Below, one piece after another: positions 31,720 to 41,900 of a stretch of DNA of 64,000 bases; position 1 is the stretch's first letter, and the number at the start of each line of letters is the position of its first letter. The translations under genes and the position numbers were made by a program. Source of the stretch: Kribbella aluminosa (GTDB taxonomy: Bacteria > Actinomycetota > Actinomycetes > Propionibacteriales > Kribbellaceae); NCBI RefSeq assembly GCF_017876295.1, contig NZ_JAGINT010000002.1, positions 2,232,001 through 2,296,000 on the forward strand. The letters run 5' to 3'. Under the pieces are notes generated by a model that had not been told where the DNA came from, ran no database searches, and saw only the letters and a program-made list of their open reading frames with translations.

Positions 31720-33146
31720 TGCATTGGCGGCCGGCGTCGGGGTTTGTCGGGGACGTCATTCCGTTCTGCCACGACGGGCGGATCTGGTTGTTCTACCTGC
31801 TGGACGAGCGGCCGGACGACCCGACCGCCGGACCGAGCGGAATGCCGTGGGCGCTGGTGTCGACCACGGACTTCGTGCACTACACGGACCACGGCGTCGT
31901 ACTGCCTGCCGGCGATCGGGACGCGGTGGACTTCGACTGCTACACCGGCAGCGTGGTCGCGGACGGCTCCCGGCTGCACCTGTTCTACACCGGGCACAAC
32001 CCGCGGCGCGGCTCGGCGGACGGTGCGTTCCAGGTGGTGTGTCACGCGGTGAGCGACGGCGACCCGACGCGATGGACCAAGCTGCCCGCGGATACCTTTG
32101 GTGCACCCAACGGTTTCGTCCCGCAGGACTGGCGGGACCCCTTTGTCTACCGGACCGCTCCGGACGAGCCGTGGCAGCTGGTGCTCGCGGCACGGTACGC
32201 CGATGCGCCCGATCGCCGGTGCGGTGTGGTGGCGCGGCTGTCCTCTCCTGATCTGTCGCAGTGGGAACTCGCGCCGCCGTTGTGGGAGCCGCACCGGTAC
32301 ATCACCCAGGAATGCCCGGACGTCTTCCAGTGGGGCGACTGGTGGTACCTCGTGTACTCCGAGTTCAGCGACGCCTTCCAGACGCGGTACCGGATCGCCC
32401 GCGGACCGAACGGTCCTTGGCTCGCCCAGCCCCGCGATACCGTCGACGGCCGGGCGTTCTACGCCGCGAAGACGGTGGAGTTCCAGGGCCGCCGGTTCTT
32501 CGTCGGCTGGATCCCCACGAAACAAGGCGATGCGTGGCAGTGGGCCGGCGACCTCGCCGTACTCGAAGCACACCAGCAGCGCGACGGTGCGCTCGCTTTC
32601 GGACTCCCGTCGGAGGTGGTCGCGGCGTACGGCGATCCGGAAGACGTGAAGCTGTCACCACTCGACGGCGCATCCGCGGAACCCGGCCAAGGAGCCACCG
32701 ACCGGTACGCCGCCTGGATCGGCGACGTCGTACCGCCGCACTGCCTGATCACGCTGACAGTCGACGTAGCCCCCGACACCCACTCCTTCGGCCTGCTGCT
32801 GCACGCGACCGAGGACGGCGAGCAGGCCACCATCCTCCGCCTGGAACCCCAACGCAACCGCCTCGTCCTGGACTACTGGCCCCGCGGCCGCACCGGCCCG
32901 GCCCAATGGCAAATCCACGGCGACATCCCCCACGCCGTAGACCTCGAATGCCCCTGCCCCCTCCCACCCGGCCGCCATACCCTCCAGGTCCTCCTGGACG
33001 GCCCAACAGCCCAGGCAGCAGTCGATCACCGAGTCACCCTCACCTTCCGCTCCGCCCCCACGGTACGTTCCGCCCACGTCGGTCTGTTCGTAACCGACGG
33101 CGCCGTAGACCTCGTCGAGCTCCAGGTCGCCCGGCTCGGTGGATAG
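31716..33146 (+). CDS. GH32-family glycosidase (third fructan enzyme)
   Basis: 476 residues, no signal peptide. The N-terminal propeller has a degenerate first motif, SGFVGDVIPF, in which the Asp aligns with the nucleophile but the following PNG is lost; then QDWRDPFVY (transition-state Asp) and QECPDVFQW (acid/base Glu). The C-terminal beta-sandwich starts about residue 330. The altered WMNDPNG motif suggests a divergent subfamily with different specificity. Start GTG 31716 overlaps the LacI stop and has GGAGGA 7 nt upstream; ATG 31719 is almost as good. Co-transcribed with lacI. Confidence 0.82.
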   Translation: MMHWRPASGFVGDVIPFCHDGRIWLFYLLDERPDDPTAGPSGMPWALVSTTDFVHYTDHGVVLPAGDRDAVDFDCYTGSVVADGSRLHLFYTGHNPRRGSADGAFQVVCHAVSDGDPTRWTKLPADTFGAPNGFVPQDWRDPFVYRTAPDEPWQLVLAARYADAPDRRCGVVARLSSPDLSQWELAPPLWEPHRYITQECPDVFQWGDWWYLVYSEFSDAFQTRYRIARGPNGPWLAQPRDTVDGRAFYAAKTVEFQGRRFFVGWIPTKQGDAWQWAGDLAVLEAHQQRDGALAFGLPSEVVAAYGDPEDVKLSPLDGASAEPGQGATDRYAAWIGDVVPPHCLITLTVDVAPDTHSFGLLLHATEDGEQATILRLEPQRNRLVLDYWPRGRTGPAQWQIHGDIPHAVDLECPCPLPPGRHTLQVLLDGPTAQAAVDHRVTLTFRSAPTVRSAHVGLFVTDGAVDLVELQVARLGG

Positions 33147-33160
33147 ATCGCGGCGCCATC

Positions 33161-33990
33161 GTGTGGAGGTCCGCCGTACGACTCTCCTCTTCCGTCACCG
33201 CGTCCAGCAGCCTGTACCGGTTCGGCACCGAAGACTTCGCGCACCCGGTCTCGCGCATTTCGGCTCGAAGGGCTACCTGTTCTGCGCCAGCGTGGGCTAC
33301 GGCACCCGCTGGACGACATCGATCGCCCGGTCCGCGATCCACGGCCACAACCCTCGCCCGGGTCGACCACGCCAGCCCCATGCTCTGGGCGGCCGAAGTC
33401 TTCCAAAGCTCCGACACCCACGGCGCCCTCTACATCACGTACTTCACCGGCGAGTCGGCCTCCCCTCACGTGCACTGCACCGTCGGCATCCAGATCCGCG
33501 CCGTCCAGCGGACACCCGGACCGAGACCCGCGTCGTCGGCAGCAGCATCGCGAAGATCATCAGCTCCACCAAGCTCGAAGGCCCGTCCGGGATCGCCCAT
33601 GGTGACAAGGTCTGGCTCTTCACCTCCCGCGGCGACTACATCAACTGCTCGTACAACACCGACGTCAGGGTCCGCGAGTACGTTCTGGGCGGACCCTTCA
33701 CCCGCGTGAAGACCCTGATGACAACCGCCTCCACAAAACACTGCGGCCCCCGGCCCCACCGTGATCAACGTCGGCGACACAACCCGCATCGCCTTCCACG
33801 CCTGCGTCGACGCCAACCGCACCCACTCGCTGCCCTCGGTGATCCCGGGATCCAGAACGTGTACCGGCGCAGTTCGTACGGCGTCAAGGACTTCAACACC
33901 CGCCAGGCCTTCACCGCCACCCTCAACTGGGACTCTCACGGCCGCCCTTACCTGGCCTGGCATTGGGATCGGGACTCGCGACTCGGTGGG
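33161..33990 (+). pseudogene. Multiply frameshifted secreted beta-propeller (GH43-like) gene
   Basis: Recognisable protein stretches alternate between two frames: SLYRFGTEDFAHPVSR, then HFGSKGYLFCASVGYGTRW, then HASPMLWAAEVFQSSDTHG and ALYITYFTGESASPHVHCTVG, then VVGSSIAKIISSTKLEGPSG and YINCSYNTDVRVREYVLGGP, then INVGDTTRIAFHACVDANRT, then NVYRRSSYGVKDFNTRQAF. At least four frame changes separate them, so no functional product is possible. The blade-like motifs suggest a GH43-type or related secreted sugar enzyme; no catalytic residue can be assigned. The 3' end underlies the tail of the convergent HNH gene, which has extended into the dead sequence. Confidence 0.6.
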
Positions 33991-36052
33991 TGCCGGTTGG
34001 GTCGACGTGGAAGGTGAAGCCGTGGGGTGTGGTCCATTCGAGGGTCTTGTAGTCGATGCGGCGTACGTTCCAGCCGCGGGCGTGGGTTTTGACCCGGTGG
34101 CCGAAGCGGCCGAGTGGGGCGAGGTTGGTGGTGCTGGTTTGTGCGGGTGGGCCGAGGGGGTGGTAGGGGTGGATGTGGTCGAGGTCGATGGTGTTGGTGG
34201 TTTCGCGGTTGCCGTAGGGGAAGAGTTCGACGGGGTGGGTGAGTTTGATGTGTTCGCGGATGCGGGTGGGGATTTCGTAGGCGTTGACGCTGATGGCGTT
34301 GTTGAGGTCGATGACGGGTGTGACGGTGTAGGGGCCGTGGCCGACGAGTTCGGTGAGTTGGGTGGCGAGGAGTGGTCCGATGGTTTCGGCGCGCAGTACG
34401 CCGGTGCCGGTGGCGAGGGTGTGGTCGGTGAGGTGTACGACGACCTCGGTCTTGCCTGGCCGCACCGGTGCCTTGCGGGCACGGGTCGGGACCGTCGAGC
34501 TGCCCGGTCCATCTGATCCGCCCGCTCCACCCGCTCCACCCGCTCCACCCGCTCCACCCGGTCCGCTCAGTCCACCCGGTTCACCTAGTCCACCCGGTCC
34601 GCCCGGTCGACCTGCGCTGTCCGGTCCACCTGGTCCGCACCAGTCGCCTGGGTCGCCTGGGTTGGTTCGGCTGTGCGGGTGGGCGGGGCCGCTCGGGCCG
34701 GTGTGGGTGGGATTGGTGTGGGTGGGGTTGGTGTAGGCGTCGTGTTTGATCTGGGCGAGGCGGGCGTTGAGCGCCTTGAGTGCGGCAGGGTCCATCGGCG
34801 AACCGTGGTCGGGTTCGCTGTGTGGATGCGGGTGTTGTGCTGGTGGGTGGTTGTCGAACGGGTCGGCCAGTGGTTCGGGGTCATCGGGCCCGGTGGCTTC
34901 CAGCCAGGGATCGTCCGGTGGCCCCGTGGGTACCTGCCGGTCGGCCGGGTCGGGAATCGCGGTGCGGCCACACAGGCCGGAACTGGCTGTGCGGCCGGGC
35001 AAGCTCAAGTCGTCGATGCCTCCGGAGCTACCTGAGTCGTCCGCCAAGCCGGGGTTGGCGCGACGACTGGTGCTCGGACCAGTGCTCGAACCGGCGCTCG
35101 GGGTCGTGCTCGAGGTGGTACTCGAGGTCGTGCACGAGTCGGTGGGCGGGGCGGTGCTCGGGGTGGTGCTGGAGGTGATGCTTGAGTCGGTGTGCGGAGC
35201 GGTGCTTGGGGTGGGGTTGGTTGGGGATGGGTTTGGGGTGTGGGGTTGGTGGGTTGGGTCGGCTGTGGCTGTGGCTGTGGTTTGGGCTTGGGTGAGGAGT
35301 TCTTGGGTGAAGTAGGGGTCGGGGAGGATGTCGATGGCGTGGGCTCGGCGGTGCTGGAGGGGGCGGGTGTCGCCGAGGGTTTTGAGAGCTTCGGCGATGC
35401 TGGTGATGGCGGCGTCGTGGCGGTTGACCGCGGCGGCTGGTGCTTTGATGTAGATGGTCTTGTTGCCGTGGTTGTCGCCGCGGCCGACGAACACGCCGCG
35501 TTCGTCCGCGGCGGCAGCGGCCTCGTCGGTGGCGTGTTGCGGGTCGGCGTGCAGCTTGGCGGCCTGGGCGATCTTGTCCAGGCGGTACGGGGAGATGGTG
35601 TCGATCAGGGGGGCGGTGCGGCGGTCGACGTACTCGGCGGCCGGGTGGTCGAGGCGGGTGCAGGCGCGCACGATCTGGCGGGCCTTCCAGGCGGTGGCCT
35701 CGCCGGTCCGGACACGGGCCCAGGTTTGGGGGAAGCGGTGGCGGAGTGCGAGGGCGTCGGCGATCAGGTCCCGGCCGACGCCGGGAGACACTCCGAGCAC
35801 GATCGCGAACTCGGCGACCGCGAACTCCGCGATCTCCGGGCAGCCGGCACCGCCCAGAACCACCGCCCGCTCGCGGCCGTCACAGGAACGGCGCGACGGC
35901 CGGGAACCACACACCGAGGGGTGGTAGCGGTCGGCGTAGGCCTGGGCGCAGGCGAGCAGATCGGCATCGGACCGGTTCGCGGCCGCGCGGCAGCCAGCGG
36001 CCCGCTCCAGCAGGTCGCGGGTCGGCAACGCATCCAGATCACACTCGAACAT
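33923..36052 (-). CDS. DUF222 / HNH-endonuclease domain protein (13E12-repeat type)
   Basis: 709 residues. The N-terminal 240 residues are the DUF222 helical domain (ARVRTGEATAWKARQIVRAC, HPAAEYVDRRTAPLIDTISP). The middle is low complexity: Ser/Thr/Pro repeats (about residues 285-335) and a Pro/Gly-rich tract with GGA units (about 480-530). The C-terminal HNH-like motif is TIDLDHIHPYHPLGPPAQTS and then NLAPLGRFGHRVKTH. Such proteins are multicopy in actinobacteria and of uncertain function; nuclease activity is family inference. The last 65 bp overlap a decayed gene on the other strand, so the C-terminal tail may be recent. Start fixed by a leaderless promoter. Confidence 0.85.
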   Translation of the reverse strand: MFECDLDALPTRDLLERAAGCRAAANRSDADLLACAQAYADRYHPSVCGSRPSRRSCDGRERAVVLGGAGCPEIAEFAVAEFAIVLGVSPGVGRDLIADALALRHRFPQTWARVRTGEATAWKARQIVRACTRLDHPAAEYVDRRTAPLIDTISPYRLDKIAQAAKLHADPQHATDEAAAAADERGVFVGRGDNHGNKTIYIKAPAAAVNRHDAAITSIAEALKTLGDTRPLQHRRAHAIDILPDPYFTQELLTQAQTTATATADPTHQPHTPNPSPTNPTPSTAPHTDSSITSSTTPSTAPPTDSCTTSSTTSSTTPSAGSSTGPSTSRRANPGLADDSGSSGGIDDLSLPGRTASSGLCGRTAIPDPADRQVPTGPPDDPWLEATGPDDPEPLADPFDNHPPAQHPHPHSEPDHGSPMDPAALKALNARLAQIKHDAYTNPTHTNPTHTGPSGPAHPHSRTNPGDPGDWCGPGGPDSAGRPGGPGGLGEPGGLSGPGGAGGAGGAGGAGGSDGPGSSTVPTRARKAPVRPGKTEVVVHLTDHTLATGTGVLRAETIGPLLATQLTELVGHGPYTVTPVIDLNNAISVNAYEIPTRIREHIKLTHPVELFPYGNRETTNTIDLDHIHPYHPLGPPAQTSTTNLAPLGRFGHRVKTHARGWNVRRIDYKTLEWTTPHGFTFHVDPTGTHRVASPDPNARPGKGGRESPS
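34512..34560 (-). repeat. Tandem 9-bp repeats encoding Gly-Gly-Ala
   Basis: CGCTCCACC-type units recur four to five times in succession on the plus strand, giving GGA repeats in the HNH protein. A weaker series of related triplets continues to about 34,620. A slippage-prone linker rather than a structured array. Confidence 0.8.
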
Positions 36053-36059
36053 GTGTTTG

Positions 36060-36089
36060 ATTCTACGGGATCGAGTTCGAGTTCGCCAA
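36060..36089 (-). promoter_or_regulatory. Leaderless promoter of the DUF222/HNH gene
   Basis: On the minus strand TTGGCG (36089-36084), an 18-bp spacer and TAGAAT (36065-36060) are followed by exactly 7 nt before the ATG at 36052. The best-formed promoter in the window. Confidence 0.7.
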
Positions 36090-36640
36090 GTCGTCGGGAG
36101 GCTTGAATTCCGTTGTCCACAAGGGGAAACGTCACATTCCGGGAGGGTCCGAACCGGGTATGCGCCGGCATGGTCGAGAGGGGTTCGCTGAGTCGTGGGT
36201 GTTGGCTGGCGGAAACCACCACGATCCACGACTCGAGGAGCGGGGTCGATCCGGGTGGGATGGGGCGGTGGTTGTCGAGGGGGCGGCGCGGCTGTGGTGA
36301 CCCGCGCCGCCCGATGACGCGCGCCGTGGCGGTGACCGTGCCCGGGTATCGGGGTGGCCTGCGTGGTGGTGCCGTGGGCGGGTGTGGGGGTGCGTGGCGT
36401 GGCGTGGCGGTGACGTGGGTCGTTCGCGGTGACGTATGCGGTGTGGCGGTGAGGTGGGTGGTGCGGTGGTGAAATGCGTGGGGTCGCGGTGAGGTGCGGG
36501 GTGGGATTGGGTGGGCCTGAGGGGCTCCGGGGTACCGTCTGATGTGGTCTGGGAAAAACCAGTTCAGCTCTTTTCCTGAAGAGGTTCTGCTCTTAGGATG
36601 CCGGGCAAGCTAAACCGGTATATCTGGGGAGTGTGAGGCG
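36090..36640. other. Intergenic region of about 550 bp between the HNH and GH85 genes
   Basis: No convincing gene. A G-rich, GTG-rich stretch (36,300-36,530) contains 20-bp periodic repeats. Closer to the GH85 gene are small possible hairpins (CTGG-GAAAAA-CCAG near 36,549; CTCTT-N6-AAGAG near 36,568), a TAGGAT box at 36595-36600, and GGGGAG about 9 nt before the ATG at 36641. Open frames in the G-rich part have no Shine-Dalgarno or family resemblance. Confidence 0.55.
36401..36500 (+). repeat. Five degenerate 20-bp tandem repeats (CGGTGA core)
   Basis: The hexamer CGGTGA (TGGTGA once) occurs at 36408, 36427, 36447, 36467 and 36487, a spacing of 19, 20, 20 and 20 bp. Flanking bases are also similar (G/C-TG-x-GGTGA-x-GT-x-GG/CG). 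Two helical turns per unit would place all cores on one face of the DNA. Confidence 0.65.
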
Positions 36641-38797
36641 ATGTCGGATCCGGTGAAGGTCTCCCGTAGGACTCTGGTCACCGTTGGTGGGGCCGGGCTG
36701 GCGGTGGCGCTGGCCGGGGGTGGCGGCACGGCCGCGGCGGCCTCGGGTGGCGTAGCGGCGGAGGGCGCACCTGGCGGCGTAGTGGAGAACGGTGCGCCTG
36801 GCGGCGTTGCGGCGGGGGGCGCGGGTGGTCGTGTGGCGGGGGCTGTGCCGAAGCCGGGGTCGGGTGGGATTCCGCCGGGGCCGTCGACGTACGGGTGGAA
36901 TCCGGCGGACCTGCTCGACTTCGATCCGGCTAGGCATCCGTGGGGGCGGCACCTGCGTTGTCTGGTCCCGCTGGCGCCGCGGATCGCGCCGTTCGCGCCG
37001 ACCCAGGCGCACCCGGACCTGGACCCCGGCGTGCGGCTGTCGACGCTCAGCCTGGACGACGCCGGCACCATCTACGAAGGCCGCAACCAGCCGATCGGGC
37101 TGGAAGGGCATACCTACACACAGCGGTTCTGGCCGTACATCGACGTCTGGGGGACCTGGCACGGGCAGGTGCTGCCGTCGGTGCCGAGCGACGTGGTCGC
37201 GAACCCGGGCGCCCCCGGCCGCAACTACGGCGTCATCGACATCCCGAACCCGGGCTGGACCGAGGCCGCGCACAAGAACGGCGTGAAGACCATCGGCGGC
37301 TGGTTCTGGCCGCGGTCCGGTGTCGACTTCGGCGAGTTCCTGGTGCAGGCCGCGGACGGTTCGTTCCCGGTCGGCGACAAGCTGATCGAGATCCGCCGGT
37401 ACTTCGGGTTCGACGGCCTGTTCATCAACCAGGAAGCCACGATCACCACCACCCAGGCCGGCAAGCTGCGCGACCTGTTCCGCTACATCAAGGCACAGGA
37501 CCCCGCCTTCTACCTGCAGTACTACGACGCCGACCTGCCGAACGGCGACCTCGACTACCAGAACACGCTGAACGCGCGCAACGTCCCGTGGCTCGGCAGC
37601 CCAGGCGACCAGACCGTCGACTCGATCTTCATCAACTACGGCTGGCCGTACGCCGACTCGGACCTGAGCGGCAGCGCGAAGACCGCGACTGCTGCCGGGT
37701 TCGACCCGCGCGCGGTCGCGTTCGCCGGCGTCGAGCATCAGCAGGGCGGCTTCAACCCGGAGGAATGCTTCACCGACTACGCGTACCCGGGCCACCCCGG
37801 CCCGGTCTCTGTCGGGCTGTTCGTCGAGGACCAGTACTGGGCGACCGCCGCGAACTCCGGCGCCACCACGACGCCGGAAGGACGCGCGAAGTACCGCGAC
37901 CTCGAACAGCGCTTCTGGTCCGGCCCGACCGGCAACCCGGCGACCTCCGGGCGGCTCGAGCCGCGCAAGCCGCCGTACCGCACGGACGTTCTGAACTACA
38001 AGAAGTGGGACGGTATCGCGCACGGCATCGTCGAGCGGTCGACGTACGGCGCGCTGCCGATCGTGACGTCGTTCAACATCGGCGTCGGCAGCACGTTCTA
38101 CCTCGACGGCAAGCAGGTCCGCGACAGCGGCTGGGACAACCAGGGCTGCGCGGACCGGTCGCTGACCTGGCAGTTCTGGACCGACGGCGTCACGGTGACC
38201 CTCGACGAGAGCACGGCGTACGAAGGCGCGCACAGCCTCGCGCTGTCCGGCACGGGCGTCATGCACCTGTTCAAGACCGACATCACCCAAGCCGCCGCCA
38301 CCGAGGTCCGTGTTGTCGCGCAAGGCCTGTCCACGCTGGAGGTCGGTGTGACCCGCCGTACGAACCCAGGCAGCGTCAAGTGGATCCGGCTGACCGCGGC
38401 GAGGCGATCGGCCGGCTGGACCGAGTACCGCGGCCGCGTCCCCCGGGACAACGACCGGATCGCCCGAATCTCCTTGCGTACCAGCGGATCCGGCCACCTG
38501 GGCAAGATCCTCCTCGCCGACGCCCGAACCGCCGACACGGCCCCGACCCGCCCCAGAATCTTCACGGTCGCCGACGCAGGTCCCGGCGCCGGCGCGACCC
38601 GCCACCTGACCTTCGCCTGGCACCTCCAGCCGGACGCCACGGCGTACGACGTCCTCCAGAACCACCGCTGGCTGGGCCGCGTCCACCGTGACGTGTTCTT
38701 CGCCGAATCCGTGGACCTCACCAACGGCCGGACCTTCGACCTCGTCCCGATCGCCCCGAACGGCAACCGCGGCCCGTCCATCCGCACCACCTTGTAG
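36641..38797 (+). CDS. Tat-exported GH85 endo-beta-N-acetylglucosaminidase
   Basis: 718 residues. The signal is twin-arginine (SRRTLVTVGGAGLAVALAG), followed by a Gly/Ala linker with three APGGV-like repeats (residues 40-75). The GH85 barrel starts at YGWNPADLLDFDPARHPWGR; substrate-assisted catalysis uses Asn263 and Glu265 in FDGLFINQEATI, and the FYLQYYDADLPNGDLDYQN and SIFINYGWP segments are typical. C-terminal beta-sandwich and fibronectin-like domains follow (from about 510). GH85 enzymes cleave the chitobiose core of N-glycans, so this acts on extracellular glycoproteins, for example fungal ones. A strong hairpin terminator follows, so it is probably monocistronic. Confidence 0.9.
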   Translation: MSDPVKVSRRTLVTVGGAGLAVALAGGGGTAAAASGGVAAEGAPGGVVENGAPGGVAAGGAGGRVAGAVPKPGSGGIPPGPSTYGWNPADLLDFDPARHPWGRHLRCLVPLAPRIAPFAPTQAHPDLDPGVRLSTLSLDDAGTIYEGRNQPIGLEGHTYTQRFWPYIDVWGTWHGQVLPSVPSDVVANPGAPGRNYGVIDIPNPGWTEAAHKNGVKTIGGWFWPRSGVDFGEFLVQAADGSFPVGDKLIEIRRYFGFDGLFINQEATITTTQAGKLRDLFRYIKAQDPAFYLQYYDADLPNGDLDYQNTLNARNVPWLGSPGDQTVDSIFINYGWPYADSDLSGSAKTATAAGFDPRAVAFAGVEHQQGGFNPEECFTDYAYPGHPGPVSVGLFVEDQYWATAANSGATTTPEGRAKYRDLEQRFWSGPTGNPATSGRLEPRKPPYRTDVLNYKKWDGIAHGIVERSTYGALPIVTSFNIGVGSTFYLDGKQVRDSGWDNQGCADRSLTWQFWTDGVTVTLDESTAYEGAHSLALSGTGVMHLFKTDITQAAATEVRVVAQGLSTLEVGVTRRTNPGSVKWIRLTAARRSAGWTEYRGRVPRDNDRIARISLRTSGSGHLGKILLADARTADTAPTRPRIFTVADAGPGAGATRHLTFAWHLQPDATAYDVLQNHRWLGRVHRDVFFAESVDLTNGRTFDLVPIAPNGNRGPSIRTTL

Positions 38798-38806
38798 CTC
38801 CGCACG

Positions 38807-38831
38807 GGGGCGCCACGCCGAGTGGCGCCCC
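38807..38831 (+). terminator. Strong hairpin terminator after the GH85 gene
   Basis: GGGGCGCCAC (38807-38816) and GTGGCGCCCC (38822-38831) form a perfect 10-bp GC-rich stem with a 5-nt loop, 9 bp after the stop codon. Only a weak TTCTT follows, which is normal for high-GC actinobacterial terminators. Confidence 0.75.
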
Positions 38832-38925
38832 GTCGAGTTCTTGCAAAGATCGATCGACATATTGCGCAACTGTGTCCGGGGTATTACGGTCTGTCGCTAA
38901 CCGCCCCGTCGAGAGTGAGCTGCGC

Positions 38926-41900
38926 ATGTTCCGGTCGATGAATCCCCGGAGGGCACGCGCTGTCGTGCTCGCCGCCTGCGGCGCGCTGGTCGCCGCGAGC
39001 CTTTCCGTCCTCGCCCCCACATCCGCCTGGGCCGCCGCATCCGGCGGCGTCGGCGCGACCTTGCCGTACGTCGAAGTACAGGCCGAGAACTCGTCCACCA
39101 CCGGGACCGTGATCGGGCCGAGCGCCGACTACAACACGCTCGCCGCCGAGGCGTCGTACCGCAAAGCCGTGACGTTGCAGGGCAGCGGGAAGTACGTCGA
39201 GTTCACGACGCCGGTCGCGACGAACTCGATCGTGTTCCGCTACAGCATCCCGGACACCGGGTCCGGCTCGGTCTACACGCCGCAGCTGTCGTTCTACGTC
39301 AACGGGTCGAAGCAGTCGAACTTCACGCTGACCAACGCGTACAGCTGGTACTACGGCGGCTATCCGTTCACGAACTCCCCGGGCAGCAACCCGCACCACT
39401 TCTACGACGAGGCGCATCGGCTGTTCCCGACGACGTACCCGGCCGGTACGAAGTTCCGGCTGCAGGTCGACGCCGAGGACACGGCCGCCTCGTACACGAT
39501 CGACTTCGCCGACTTCGAGAACGTCGCCGGTGCGCTGACCCAGCCGGCCGGATCGGTCGCGGTGACCAGCCAGGGCGCGGACCCGACGGGTGCCGCGGAC
39601 TCCACGAACGCGTTCAACGCGGCGATGGCCGCGGCCGGCGCGGGCGGCACCGTGTGGATCCCGGAGGGGACGTTCAAGATCCCAGGGCACCTGATCCTGA
39701 ACAACATCACGATCAAGGGCGCCGGTATGTGGCACTCGACGATCGTTGGTGCGGCCCCCGGTTTCTACGGCAACTACGCGCCGAACGCGAGCAGAGGCGT
39801 ACATCTGTCGGACTTCGCGATCTTCGGGGACGTACAGGAACGCAACGACGGCGCGCAGGTGAACGGCATCGGTGGTGCGCTGAACAACTCGACCGTGGAC
39901 CGGGTGTGGATCGAGCACGAGAAGGTCGGCGCCTGGATGGACGGCCCGCTCGACAACCTGGTTTTCAACGGCATGCGGATCCGCAACGTGACGGCGGACG
40001 GTGTGAACTTCCACGACGGCGTCACGAACTCCAAGGTGACGAACAGCGACCTGCGCAACCTGGGTGACGACGGCCTCGCGACGTGGTCGGACCAGAACGC
40101 GGACGCGAACGACTCCTTCGACCACAACACCGTGCAGTACCCGATCCTGGCCAACGGCATCGCGATCTACGGCGGCCACGACAACTTCGTCACCGACAAC
40201 CGGGTCATCGACGCCGGGCTCACGCAGGGCGGCGGCATCCACGTCGCGCAACGGTTCAACTCGACGGCGCTCGGGCGGACCGACGTACTGCGGAACACCA
40301 TCATCCGGTCCGGCAGCCTGGACCCGAACTGGCAGTTCGGCGTCGGCGCGCTGTGGTTCGACGCCCGCGACGGCGCGATGTCCGGATTGACGAATGTTGA
40401 CAATCTTCTGATCCAGCAGAGCCCGTACGAGGCGATCCAGTTCGTGTCGGGCTCGAACATCAGCAACGTCAGGATCAACAACGCGACGATCCAGAACACC
40501 GGGACCTGGGTGGTCCAGGAACAGGTCGGCGGCTCGGCGACGATCACCAACAGCACCGCGACGGGCACCCAGGCGCCAGGCCCGATCTACAGCTGCGGCG
40601 TCGGCTTCACGCTCACCGACGGCGGCGGCAACTCGGGTATCTTCGGCGCCGGACAATGCCAGAACATCACCGCGCCCGCGTTCCCGCCGTACCTGCCGGA
40701 CAACGGTTCGTCGATCGCGATCAGCCCGACGGCGCTGAGCTTCGGATCGGTCGCGACCGGTACGTCGAGCTCGGCGCAGACCGTCACCGTCACGAACAGC
40801 GGTACGGCGGCGGCCCCCGGTCAGCTCGGTCGGGATCACCGGTGACTTCACGCAGACCAGCAACTGCGGCACCAGCATCGCGGCCGGCGCCTCGTGCACG
40901 GTGAACGTGACGTTCACGCCGACGGCGGCGGGCGGCCGGACCGGAAACCTGTCCGTCAACGCCGCTGGAGTGCTGAGCACCGTGCCGCTGTCGGGCACCG
41001 GCGTCGCGCCCGGGCCAATTCTGAACGCGAACCCGGGCAGCCTGTCCTTCCCGGACACATCGGTGGGCAGCGCGTCGCCGACGCAGACCGTCACGCTGAC
41101 GAACTCGGGTACGGCGTCTGCGACGGTCTCCGGTGTTGCTGCAACCGGCGACTTCAGCCAGACCAACAACTGCGGAGCCGTCCCGGTCGGCGCGTCCTGC
41201 ACGGTCACGGTCACGTTCAGGCCGACCGCGTCGGGAGCGCGGTCCGGCGGCGTGACGGTGACGAGCAACGCCAACAACAGCCCGACGTCGATCTCCCTGA
41301 CCGGCAACGGCATCGGGACCGACACCAACCTCGCACTCAGCAAGCCGACCACGGCCAGCAGCCAGGTCAACGGCACACAAACCCCCGCTACAGCAACGGA
41401 TGGCGACGCAAACACCTACTGGGAGAGTGTCAACAACGCCTTCCCGCAGTGGTTGCAGGTGGATCTCGGCGCGACCCGAAGCATCGGCAAGGTGACGCTG
41501 AAGCTCCCGCCGTCGTCGGCCTGGGGCACGCGTACACAGACGTTGTCGGTGCAGACGAGCGCTGACGGATCCAGCTTCAGTACGGCGGTCGCGTCCGCGA
41601 CGTACACGTTCACGTCGCCCATGAACGTCGTCAACATCGCCGTACCGACGACCAGCGCTCGCTATGTGCGGGTCAACATCACGGCGAACAGCGGATGGCC
41701 CGCCGGACAGGTGTCGGAATTCGAGGTGTACCCGAGCGGTGGCGCGGGGGCGACCCTGAGCGCCAACCCGTCCTCGCTCACCTTCGCATCGCAGACCCTC
41801 AACACAACCAGTGCCGGGCAAGCGGTCACCGTGACCAACACAGGCAGCCTCGCGGCCTCGGTCTCGAGCGTCACGGCCACGGGCGACTACACGCAGACCA

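Noticed and set aside
34512..34620. Short tandem repeats considered as a CRISPR or regulatory array
   Set aside because: Nine-bp units without spacers, in frame in the HNH gene as Gly-Gly-Ala linkers.
36113..36472. Possible 119-residue protein upstream of the GH85 gene
   Set aside because: Gly/Arg/Trp/Val composition from GTG-rich repeats, no Shine-Dalgarno and no leaderless box.
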